From positions 1-12,348 of the forward strand of contig DMZB01000140.1 in the NCBI GenBank assembly GCA_003482405.1: a stretch of 12,348 bases of DNA. Reading direction: 5' to 3'. This document shows positions 1-5,549 of this stretch, in pieces (within the stretch, counting starts at the first letter, position 1; each line of letters starts with the position of its first letter). Source of the DNA: Lactobacillus sp. Lineage in GTDB: Bacteria > Bacillota > Bacilli > Lactobacillales > Lactobacillaceae. Under the pieces are notes generated by a model. The model was not told the DNA's origin, ran no database searches, and was given only the letters and a program-made list of their open reading frames with translations. The position numbers were made by a program, and so were the translations under genes.

Positions 1-8
1 CTTATTTT

Positions 9-38
9 ATTATACCCATTAACAAACCAACCCTTCAA
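9..38 (-). promoter_or_regulatory. possible promoter for a gene left of the window
   Basis: Read on the minus strand there is a TTGAAG box (33-38), an 18-base spacer and a perfect TATAAT (9-14). It points left, out of the window, so the oxidoreductase at 149 may be divergent from an unseen neighbour. The match is by eye and the target gene cannot be seen. Confidence 0.35.
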
Positions 39-148
39 AAAGAAGCACTTTATGCGCAATCTAGGCAGCTCACTCAGGATGTTACCTATTGACCCCATAT
101 AATGAAGTTGATAATGACACGCTTAACGCAGTGAAAGGAGCGATCCTC

Positions 149-1096
149 ATGAAAACCATGGCAAGTAGCCATTTTGGTGATGTTGCCGTGTTGCAAGAAG
201 AAAGAATGCCCGTGCCCGAGGTGGGCGATAATGACCTTTTAGTGCGCGTTGAAGCCGCCGCCATCAATCCCCTTGATTATCAGATGATTACTGGACAGCA
301 TGACCGTGATCTTGGTTTTCCACTCGTGCTAGGTCGCGATGTTGCCGGGCAGGTGGTTGGCCTTGGCGCACATGTCCAGTTGTTTAACCTGGGTGATGAG
401 GTGGTTGGTTATCAGCCCGAACAACGCTGCGGGACGTTTGCCGAATATGCAGTGATACCTGCCAATCAAACGTTAGTCAGACCGCATCAAGTAAGCGCGA
501 TTCAAGCCGCAACACTGCCTACCTCTGGGGAGACAGCTTATGAAGCAATTGTTGATACACTCAAACTGCATAATGAACAAACAATTTTGATTCACGGCGG
601 CGCTGGTGGTGTGGGTAGCTTTGCTGTACAAATTGCACATTTGCTGGGCGCGCACGTGATTACCACAGTGCCGCGACGTGATGAAAAATATGGCATTGTG
701 CTCGGAGCAGACCAAGCCATTGATTATCAAGTCATCGATTTTCGTCAGGTCATTCAACCGGTGGACGCCATCTTAGATACAGTTGGGTCGCAGGTACTGA
801 CTGATAGTATGTGGCATGTTCGGCGCGGTGGGCATTTGGTCTCCGTCGAGTCAGCGCCAGATTTATTAGTCGCAGAGGAAGGTGCCTTTTCTGGCGATTT
901 CTTCAAGTTAGACCCTAACGTTGGCGTTCTCGGTCAACTATTGACCCTCGTTGCCAAACGTCAAATTCAACCGCTAATCGAAAAAGTGATTCCATTCACC
1001 GCACCAGCCATTCGTGAAGCCCTTAAAGTGGTTGGTAGTGGACATGAGCGCGGAAAACGTGTAATCTCCGTATGGAATCCACAATTAGAAAAGTAG
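149..1096 (+). CDS. NADP-dependent zinc-less alcohol dehydrogenase / quinone oxidoreductase
   Basis: A 315-residue member of the medium-chain dehydrogenase/reductase superfamily, quinone oxidoreductase branch (COG0604). These cytoplasmic enzymes use NAD(P)H to reduce quinones or activated double bonds. Visible signs are the N-terminal GroES-like fold with AAINPLDY (about 37-44) and PLVLGRDVAG (58-67), then the Rossmann fold with the nucleotide-binding HGGAGGVGSFAVQIA (149-163). The catalytic and structural zinc cysteine clusters of true alcohol dehydrogenases are absent, as expected for this branch. I chose ATG 149 because AAAGGAG (134-140) lies 8 bases upstream; an in-frame TTG at 89 has no ribosome site. 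A TATAAT (98-103) and a TTGACC (89-94) lie upstream but do not form a well-spaced pair. The DUF1304 gene starts 11 bases after the stop, so the two are probably co-transcribed. The substrate cannot be told from sequence. Confidence 0.88.
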   Translation: MKTMASSHFGDVAVLQEERMPVPEVGDNDLLVRVEAAAINPLDYQMITGQHDRDLGFPLVLGRDVAGQVVGLGAHVQLFNLGDEVVGYQPEQRCGTFAEYAVIPANQTLVRPHQVSAIQAATLPTSGETAYEAIVDTLKLHNEQTILIHGGAGGVGSFAVQIAHLLGAHVITTVPRRDEKYGIVLGADQAIDYQVIDFRQVIQPVDAILDTVGSQVLTDSMWHVRRGGHLVSVESAPDLLVAEEGAFSGDFFKLDPNVGVLGQLLTLVAKRQIQPLIEKVIPFTAPAIREALKVVGSGHERGKRVISVWNPQLEK

Positions 1097-1107
1097 GTTG
1101 GTAAACG

Positions 1108-1479
1108 ATGTTAGCATTCACTTTAGGATTAGTTGCCGTTGTCGGTTTGGAACATTTATTCATTATGTGTCTAGAAATGTTTTGGTCAACCGGCCGGATG
1201 GCGCAACAAACGTTTGGCAGTGATGCGGCCTTTTTGGAACAGCCGCAGGTCAAAGCGATTTTCAAAAACATGGGTATTTACAATGGCTTCATTGGTGTGG
1301 GAATTTTGTGGAGTCTGTTTGCCTTACCGACGATGGAAATGCGCTCAGTTTTGATTTTATTTACCGGATTTGTCGTGGTGGCGGCCATTGTTGGCGCTAT
1401 CACCGTAAGTCGCCGGATCTTTTTGGTGCAGGGCTTACCTGCATTATTTGCGGTACTATGTGTTCTTTTATTCATTTAA
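1108..1479 (+). CDS. DUF1304 family membrane protein
   Basis: A 123-residue, very hydrophobic protein with about four membrane helices. The N-terminal GLEHLFIMCLEMF (13-25), the central NMGIYNGFIGVGILW (54-68) and the late QGLPALFAVL (108-117) are the conserved signatures of DUF1304. That family has the same length and no established function. The protein should sit in the cytoplasmic membrane. It starts 11 bases after the oxidoreductase stop, behind only a weak purine-rich ribosome site (AGGTTGG), so it probably depends on transcription from the upstream gene. A bidirectional terminator follows at 1546-1600. The family call is firm; any role in redox or stress physiology would be guesswork from the neighbour. 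Confidence 0.85.
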   Translation: MLAFTLGLVAVVGLEHLFIMCLEMFWSTGRMAQQTFGSDAAFLEQPQVKAIFKNMGIYNGFIGVGILWSLFALPTMEMRSVLILFTGFVVVAAIVGAITVSRRIFLVQGLPALFAVLCVLLFI

Positions 1480-1545
1480 ACTGTATCTCAGACTATGATT
1501 TCAAGTTTTAAGTTGAACGAAATCGACAGAAAACGGAATAAAATT

Positions 1546-1600
1546 AAAAATGCTTCGAATCAGTTTTAAAAATTTTCGCTGATTCGAAGCTTTTTAGTTT
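1546..1600. terminator. bidirectional rho-independent terminator
   Basis: A perfect 12-bp inverted repeat (GCTTCGAATCAG at 1552-1563, CTGATTCGAAGC at 1579-1590) encloses a 15-base loop. It is followed by TTTTT on the plus strand and preceded by AAAAA, which is a U-tract on the minus strand. It lies between the converging DUF1304 gene and the YczE-like gene and can end transcription from both sides. Confidence 0.85.
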
Positions 1601-1650
1601 TCTGAAAATTGACGGATTGCGTGAAGTATCACCCACCAGCGTTTACGACG

Positions 1651-2382
1651 TTACTTACTGGTCGTTTGCGGACGGGTCGTGAAGTGATGCTTTAGGCTGG
1701 GGATGAAGTGCTTGTCAGACCAGCCCTGAACCCAACCCTGTGTGAGAAAGGCCCAAACCGTTCCGAAGTTGACGGCCCACACCTGAAAGTGATTCGTGAA
1801 TAAACAAATAATCATGATCGTGATGGGAGGGATGTAGCTGAGCATCTGGGAGGCGGTGGCGAGACCCCGCAGATATTTGAAACGAATGATGTATGACAAA
1901 TCATCGTTTGGATGCATGATGATGTTTGCACGCTGATAGAGTGAAACAGCGGCGCCGACGCCAAAGAGTCCGATGATGTCGATCACCACTAGCGCAGCGA
2001 GTTGCCACGGATGTGAAAAGTCGCCATGCAGATATTTGATACCGATAATGTCAGACCAAAACGGCACGATAAATTGAATCAGGTAGCTAAACGGAATAAT
2101 GTATAAAATATTGCGAATGAGACGGCCCCAGTCAAAACGGCCAATTAAGAACTGGTCCAAAAAGGCGATGATGACACCGTAGCCAGTTAGCACGATCCCA
2201 AGTCCTTGACTGGCAACCGCTGGACTCGTGGTGTGCATGAGCCAATGCGTGAGGTTTACGGCTGATGCGGTCCAAACAGCACTTCCCATGTTTGTAGAAA
2301 TAGTCAGTGCATTAAAAGCCGAGTTTAGAATAATTGAGATCAGTAGCCACGTAAAACGTTGTTTGGCATCCTTAATGTGCAC
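1651..2382 (-). CDS. YczE/YyaS/YitT-type integral membrane protein
   Basis: A 243-residue polytopic membrane protein with roughly five or six hydrophobic segments and a basic, hydrophilic C-terminus. The early pattern NMGSAVWTASAVNL, then a glycine-rich second helix with GLGIVLTGYGVIIAF, and later NIIMHPNDDLSYIIRFKYLRG, resembles the YczE-like family (COG2364), which carries comparable 'LG-SPW' and 'GP-D' motifs. The function of that family is unknown, though it is often described as a transporter-like membrane protein. The start is GTG at 2382, with AGAGGA (2390-2395) 7 bases upstream; no better ATG is in frame. It is divergent from the DedA gene and ends against the bidirectional terminator at 1546-1600. 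The family assignment is by eye and moderate; that it is a membrane protein is certain. Confidence 0.65.
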   Translation of the reverse strand: MHIKDAKQRFTWLLISIILNSAFNALTISTNMGSAVWTASAVNLTHWLMHTTSPAVASQGLGIVLTGYGVIIAFLDQFLIGRFDWGRLIRNILYIIPFSYLIQFIVPFWSDIIGIKYLHGDFSHPWQLAALVVIDIIGLFGVGAAVSLYQRANIIMHPNDDLSYIIRFKYLRGLATASQMLSYIPPITIMIICLFTNHFQVWAVNFGTVWAFLTQGWVQGWSDKHFIPSLKHHFTTRPQTTSK

Positions 2383-2415
2383 TGGGTCGTCCTCTTTTCA
2401 CAAAGTCTATGGATT

Positions 2416-2444
2416 AGTATAGCCGAAAATGGACCAATGTTTAA
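2416..2444 (-). promoter_or_regulatory. possible promoter of the YczE-like gene
   Basis: On the minus strand TTAAAC (2439-2444), a 17-base spacer and TATACT (2416-2421) precede the GTG start, giving a leader of about 25 bases. The -10 box is good and the -35 box poor. I found no equally convincing pair for the divergent DedA gene. Confidence 0.35.
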
Positions 2445-2572
2445 GATTTTCTCAGGTCAAACGTTATTAATCGCTTTTTTGATGCAAATCAGGAATAATA
2501 AAAGCACTCGTCATTAGGCATCACAACAAGTCCCACGGCTCTGCCAACTTTACAAACGAAAGGTGACACGTT

Positions 2573-3190
2573 ATGGAACAACAGTTAATTGATTTTATGA
2601 ACCAATTTGGCTATTTCGGCATTGTCTTGCTAATTGCTTTGGAGAATATTTTTCCACCGATTCCGTCAGAGGTCATTTTGACGTTTGCCGGTTTTATGAC
2701 GATTGCCGCTGACCTGACGATTACCGGTAGCGTGATTGCTGCAACGATTGGTGCTGTTCTTGGTGCCATGGCGCTATATGGAATCGGTCATTGGCTAAAT
2801 GAAGAACGTTTGCAACGATTGGTGGCCAGTCGATTTGGTCGGATACTACGTCTTAAGCAAAGTGACGTGACGAAAACAGCTAATTTGTTTAAAAAACATG
2901 GTGGCAAGACTGTCTTCTTCGGACGGTTTATTCCGGTTGTGCGCAGCCTGATTTCAATTCCTGCGGGGATGACGCACATGAAATGGCAATCCTTTATTCT
3001 GTTTACCACCATTGGCACACTGATTTGGAATATCGTCTTGATTGTGCTTGGTCGACTGGCTGGTCATGCGTGGACTCAAGTTTCTGCCGCCGTGGATACG
3101 TTCTCGACTGTGACCGTGGTGGTATTGGGCCTGTTAGCGGTGGCGGGCGGTGTTTGGTACTATGTCAAACGGGTTCGTGTGAAGGGCTAA
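2573..3190 (+). CDS. DedA family membrane protein (VTT/SNARE-associated domain)
   Basis: A 205-residue DedA/VTT-domain protein of normal family length. Key signs are ENIFPPIPSEVILTFAG (24-40), a re-entrant-loop motif with the conserved acidic residue and proline pair, and FFGRFIPVVRSLISIPAGM (115-133), the second conserved loop with its essential arginines, followed by a GTLIWN helix (148-153). The family lies in the cytoplasmic membrane and members have been shown to translocate lipids such as undecaprenyl phosphate or phosphatidylethanolamine and to support envelope homeostasis; which substrate applies here is not visible. The start at 2573 is set by GAAAGGTG (2558-2564), 8 bases upstream. 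It appears to be transcribed alone, divergent from the YczE-like gene. I see no strong terminator right after it, so some read-through into the gene at 3290 is possible. Confidence 0.9.
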   Translation: MEQQLIDFMNQFGYFGIVLLIALENIFPPIPSEVILTFAGFMTIAADLTITGSVIAATIGAVLGAMALYGIGHWLNEERLQRLVASRFGRILRLKQSDVTKTANLFKKHGGKTVFFGRFIPVVRSLISIPAGMTHMKWQSFILFTTIGTLIWNIVLIVLGRLAGHAWTQVSAAVDTFSTVTVVVLGLLAVAGGVWYYVKRVRVKG

Positions 3191-3230
3191 TATGTCCCAC
3201 CATGTGCCAGGGTCAATATTCGAGTCGTTG

Positions 3231-3259
3231 TTCACAATTCGGACCACAAGACCTATGAT
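3231..3259 (+). promoter_or_regulatory. promoter of the 79-residue unknown gene
   Basis: TTCACA (3231-3236; 5 of 6 consensus), a 17-base spacer and TATGAT (3254-3259; 5 of 6) fit a vegetative sigma-A promoter. Transcription would start near 3266, leaving a leader of about 24 bases that contains the GGAGG ribosome site. Confidence 0.55.
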
Positions 3260-3289
3260 GGAGTTATTAAACTGTTGGAGGTTTGACTG

Positions 3290-3529
3290 ATGGAAGAACG
3301 GAAGTTAATTACTGAGATTTTAAATACGGAAGATGTTTCTTACACAATCTCAGAACCGCATGATAACAAGATTACATTGATGGTAAACCAATTAAAGAAT
3401 GACAAACGGCCATTGACGGTTGTGGAAAAAGAGATTGTTCATGAATTGGAACGTGCGGAACTGACGTATAACGAGAAGTTGAATCCAGACGACCAGACCG
3501 CGATGCAGATTGATATTGATGTAAAATAA
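3290..3529 (+). CDS. small soluble protein of unknown function, 79 aa
   Basis: I do not recognise this protein. It is small, charged and soluble, with no signal peptide, membrane segment or cysteine. The middle (KNDKRPLTVVEKEIVHELERAE, read here only by position 37-58) should form an amphipathic helix, and the C-terminus is acidic and ends in alternating hydrophobic and acidic residues (MQIDIDVK). It is very likely a real gene: GGAGG (3277-3281) is 8 bases before the ATG, a good promoter lies at 3231-3259, and a strong terminator follows at 3542-3600, making it a self-contained monocistronic unit. It is separated from dedA by 99 bases. It may belong to a lineage-restricted Lactobacillaceae family. 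Confidence 0.75.
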   Translation: MEERKLITEILNTEDVSYTISEPHDNKITLMVNQLKNDKRPLTVVEKEIVHELERAELTYNEKLNPDDQTAMQIDIDVK

Positions 3530-3541
3530 CAAATTAAATTT

Positions 3542-3600
3542 AAAAGACTATCGCTGACTCCAGCACAAATGTGCGTTTGGAGTCGGCGATAGTCTTTTTT
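3542..3600. terminator. strong bidirectional terminator
   Basis: A long inverted repeat runs from 3542-3562 (AAAAGACTATCGCTGACTCCA) to 3578-3598, with one mismatch, closed by an inner GCACA/TGTGC stem (3563-3567 with 3570-3574). T6 follows at 3595-3600, and A4 at 3542-3545 gives a U-tract for the minus strand. It separates the converging genes ending at 3529 and 3626. Confidence 0.88.
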
Positions 3601-3625
3601 GGGGAGAATCAATTACAAAGGGTAG

Positions 3626-3775
3626 TTACTTGCCCCAGCCATACTTACCGAATTTAGCCAGCATTTCTTCTTCGGTTACGGTCTGACCATGCTTGAACTC
3701 ATCGAAACTGTTCTCGATGAGTTTACGGTCATGTTCGGTAGCGGACTGATTAGATTCTGCAGATTTATTATCCAT
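3626..3775 (-). CDS. 49-aa small protein with an antitoxin-like C-terminal tail
   Basis: A 49-residue protein, acidic at first and ending in KFGKYGWGK. The start is ATG 3775, with AAAGGTGGA (3782-3790) directly upstream; a longer frame reaching to 3886 would run into the exporter gene and has no ribosome site. Its second half (SFDEFKHGQTVTEEEMLAKFG) has the pattern of the toxin-binding tail of many type II antitoxins: a helix, then 'G-x-(T/V)-(T/S)-x-E-E-(M/V)', then a short 'KFG' end. The N-terminal half is too short for a normal DNA-binding domain, and no toxin gene is adjacent. It lies 74 bases after the MFS exporter on the same strand and may be co-transcribed or use the weak promoter at 3798-3829. 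The resemblance is by eye; no function is established. Confidence 0.62.
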   Translation of the reverse strand: MDNKSAESNQSATEHDRKLIENSFDEFKHGQTVTEEEMLAKFGKYGWGK

Positions 3776-3799
3776 GATACATCCACCTTTCAATAGGAT

Positions 3800-3829
3800 T
3801 TTATCAAGAGGACAAACAATTAGTCCCAA
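3800..3829 (-). promoter_or_regulatory. possible promoter of the 49-aa gene
   Basis: On the minus strand TTGGGA (3824-3829), 18 bases and GATAAA (3800-3805) lie between the exporter stop and the small gene. No hairpin terminator is visible in this 74-base gap, so read-through from the exporter is equally plausible. Confidence 0.3.
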
Positions 3830-3849
3830 ATGAACACTTACAAATATAT

Positions 3850-5265
3850 TTATGGATTTTGCAGGTGAACACGCTTTCTCGACCACAGCAACCAGCCCAG
3901 CAATCCAATCGCGATTACAATCAAACCCAGTGCAAACAGGTAGCCGAAATGCATGCCATACACAAACCAGTCTGGGTGACCTTGTGGGTAGGCGGTTAAG
4001 TGACGGCCAGCGCGTTGACTAATGCCGGTGTACAACAATGACGTGGCCAACGACAGGCCAATCGCCATCCCCAAATTACGCCCCAGTGCTGCAATCGAGC
4101 CTGCGATCCCCTGAAATTCTGGCCCAGCATTCCCCATAATCATGGGATTATTTTGAAAGGCACCGTTTGCCGTACCAAAGAAAGCGAGTCCAAGTGCCAA
4201 CCAGACGATGGACCAACCTGGCTGTACAAAGATGAAAATTAATTCCGGAATCAGGAAGATGAAAAGCGCATAAAAGGACACCCGTTCAGCACCGATATGG
4301 TCGGAAATGATGCCACCAACTGGTGCGCTAAAAACATTAAGTAGCGGGACTGCCATTAGAATCAAACCGGCCGTGGCTGAGGACAACAACAGTGTTTCTT
4401 GTAAGTAAAAGGGCATGATCACATTGTTGAAAAAGCCAGTCATGTAAACGAGCATGGCGGAAATGATACCCAGTGAGAAGCCACGATTGGCAAAAATCTT
4501 GAGTTGAATCAGTGGTTGCGCGACGTGTTGTTCAATTTCGATGAATGCGACCAACATAACGGTAGCGAGGCCAAACAAACCCAAAACACTAGGGTGGGTA
4601 AAGCCAGCAGCTTGCCCCCAGTAAATAGCGATGAAAAATGCGCTCACCAGTGTTGCAAACGTCGCATAGCCGGGCCAGTCGACAACAACCTTGTCAAAAT
4701 GCAACGTTTGCTTCGGAAAGATTCGATGACCAAATAAGAAAGCAATGATGCCAAGCGGGACGTTAACAAAGAAAATCCAGTGCCAACTTACGACCGATAA
4801 TATGAGCCCACCAAGTCCGGGACCAGCAATATTGCCGACCTGCACCACCGAGCTGTTGAGGCCAAGAGCACGGCCATGTTGATTACTGGGAAATATTTGG
4901 GTGATGATACCAAAGTTTGTGGCCATAACCATTGAAGATCCTAGGGCCTGCAATGCCCGCGCACCGAGTAGTAGCGGTAAGTTTGTGCTAAGTCCACAGA
5001 GAAGTGAGCCGGCGACAAACACGAGTGTTCCAGCTTGGAAAATTGGAATACGACCAATTTGGTCAGATAGGCGACCAAAGAAAATCAGCAGCACACAAAT
5101 TAGAACAAGGTATACAGAGACCACCCATTCAGCCTCATTCATGGGTACATTTAATTCACGGCTGATGTGAGGGATAGCGATATTGACGATACTTGCATCC
5201 AGCGTCGACATAAATGAGACAGAGGAAGTTGCCATTAATAAAATCCATTGTGAACGCTTTTGCAT
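3850..5265 (-). CDS. DHA2-family MFS multidrug exporter (EmrB/QacA type)
   Basis: A 471-residue major facilitator protein with about 14 hydrophobic segments, the size and layout of DHA2 drug:H+ antiporters. Motifs visible are D1 with a membrane aspartate (TLDASIVNIAIP, 21-32), motif A in the first cytoplasmic loop (GRLSDQIGRIPI, 64-75), and the antiporter-specific motif C (GNIAGPGLGG, 144-153). It should export small toxic compounds across the cytoplasmic membrane using the proton gradient; the substrate is unknown. ATG 5265 is preferred because GGAGG (5271-5275) lies 5 bases upstream; an in-frame ATG at 5298 would add 11 residues but lacks a clear site. A TATAAT on the minus strand (5301-5306) is a probable -10, without a good -35. 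No adjacent TetR- or MarR-type regulator is seen. The 49-residue gene follows on the same strand. Confidence 0.88.
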   Translation of the reverse strand: MQKRSQWILLMATSSVSFMSTLDASIVNIAIPHISRELNVPMNEAEWVVSVYLVLICVLLIFFGRLSDQIGRIPIFQAGTLVFVAGSLLCGLSTNLPLLLGARALQALGSSMVMATNFGIITQIFPSNQHGRALGLNSSVVQVGNIAGPGLGGLILSVVSWHWIFFVNVPLGIIAFLFGHRIFPKQTLHFDKVVVDWPGYATFATLVSAFFIAIYWGQAAGFTHPSVLGLFGLATVMLVAFIEIEQHVAQPLIQLKIFANRGFSLGIISAMLVYMTGFFNNVIMPFYLQETLLLSSATAGLILMAVPLLNVFSAPVGGIISDHIGAERVSFYALFIFLIPELIFIFVQPGWSIVWLALGLAFFGTANGAFQNNPMIMGNAGPEFQGIAGSIAALGRNLGMAIGLSLATSLLYTGISQRAGRHLTAYPQGHPDWFVYGMHFGYLFALGLIVIAIGLLGWLLWSRKRVHLQNP

Positions 5266-5330
5266 GAACGCCTCCATGGGCAAGTGATTGGGTTGCACTT
5301 ATTATAAACATGTAATAGCCATAAGGGACG

Positions 5331-5357
5331 AAAAAAACCACTCAAAAAGAGTGGTTT
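5331..5357 (-). terminator. rho-independent terminator, minus strand
   Basis: A perfect 9-bp stem AAACCACTC (5335-5343) / GAGTGGTTT (5349-5357) with an A5 loop. Read on the minus strand the stem runs into a run of seven Ts (5337-5331). It is the second of two tandem terminators downstream of the methyltransferase gene and of the small transcription unit at 5385-5519, and it insulates the exporter gene. Confidence 0.75.
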
Positions 5358-5364
5358 CGTCATG

Positions 5365-5446
5365 ATCTTAATCCGTAGTTTTGGTCAAAGTAAAAAACCG
5401 CTAATCCTCTTTTGGCAGTCGATTAACGGTTTTACTATCTTAATCC
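5365..5446. repeat. 10-bp direct repeat flanking a terminator hairpin
   Basis: ATCTTAATCC occurs at 5365-5374 and again at 5437-5446, in the same orientation, on the two sides of the hairpin at 5390-5435. A related GTCATGA motif lies at 5359-5365 and 5482-5488. Direct repeats on both sides of a terminator are a hallmark of par/fst type I toxin-antitoxin loci, but no second promoter is clear here. Confidence 0.6.
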
Positions 5447-5504
5447 ATGCCAGCCGTTTCGGCGGCGCTTGCAGGAGAGATGTCATGACAGTGGCACCTC
5501 TTCT
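5390..5504 (-). ncRNA. candidate small RNA or short mRNA in the 5385-5520 intergenic unit
   Basis: The minus strand carries an extended -10 element (TGCTATAAT, 5519-5511), then a region starting near 5504 with a ribosome-type AGAGGTG (5501-5495) placed 8 bases before ATG 5486. That ATG opens a 33-codon frame beginning MTSLLQAPPKRLAWIK. The transcript would end at the T6 after the hairpin at 5392-5429, giving roughly 115 nt. It contains a GC-rich hairpin (GCCG-AAA-CGGC, 5464-5454) and a perfect palindrome TGTCATGACA (5481-5490) that spans the start codon. The frame's stop (5387-5385) lies just past the predicted RNA end, which argues either for a non-coding RNA or for a message without a stop. 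I could not match it to a riboswitch or a named RNA family. Confidence 0.45.
5392..5429 (-). terminator. rho-independent terminator, minus strand
   Basis: The stem is 5421-5429 (GATTAACGG) with 5398-5406 (CCGCTAATC), one mismatch, and a 14-base loop. On the minus strand it is followed at once by T6 (5397-5392). The outer bases GTAAAA (5390-5395) and TTTTAC (5430-5435) can extend the pairing. It would end a short minus-strand RNA started near 5504, and also messages from the methyltransferase gene. Confidence 0.65.
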
Positions 5505-5510
5505 TTTTGT

Positions 5511-5519
5511 ATTATAGCA
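5511..5519 (-). promoter_or_regulatory. extended -10 promoter element
   Basis: TGCTATAAT on the minus strand, a full extended -10 consensus, begins 31 bases after the methyltransferase stop codon. The -35 region (ATTCAA at 17-base spacing) is poor, but extended -10 promoters can work without one. It points into the small RNA candidate. Confidence 0.5.
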
Positions 5520-5549
5520 CGGTAAAACTAGAATTGAATACAAAAAAGG

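Noticed and set aside
1..102. Open plus-strand frame from the left edge to TAA at 100-102 (33 codons)
   Set aside because: It could be the tail of an upstream gene, but it is short, matches no family I know, and a minus-strand promoter (9-38) lies inside it, which fits an intergenic region better.
3776..3886. Upstream extension of the 49-residue gene to 86 residues
   Set aside because: It overlaps the end of the exporter, has no ribosome site, and the start at 3775 has an excellent one.
5390..5504. Lysine-type or other riboswitch, because AGAGGTGC and GCCGAAA occur in order on the minus strand
   Set aside because: The remaining conserved helices and junctions are missing and no metabolic gene follows; the short similarity is likely chance.
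5485..5517. Plus-strand mini-frame MTVAPLLFVL with AGGAG upstream, recalling the start of fst toxins
   Set aside because: It stops after 10 codons and no other frame continues the toxin pattern; too short to support, though noted in relation to the small unit here.
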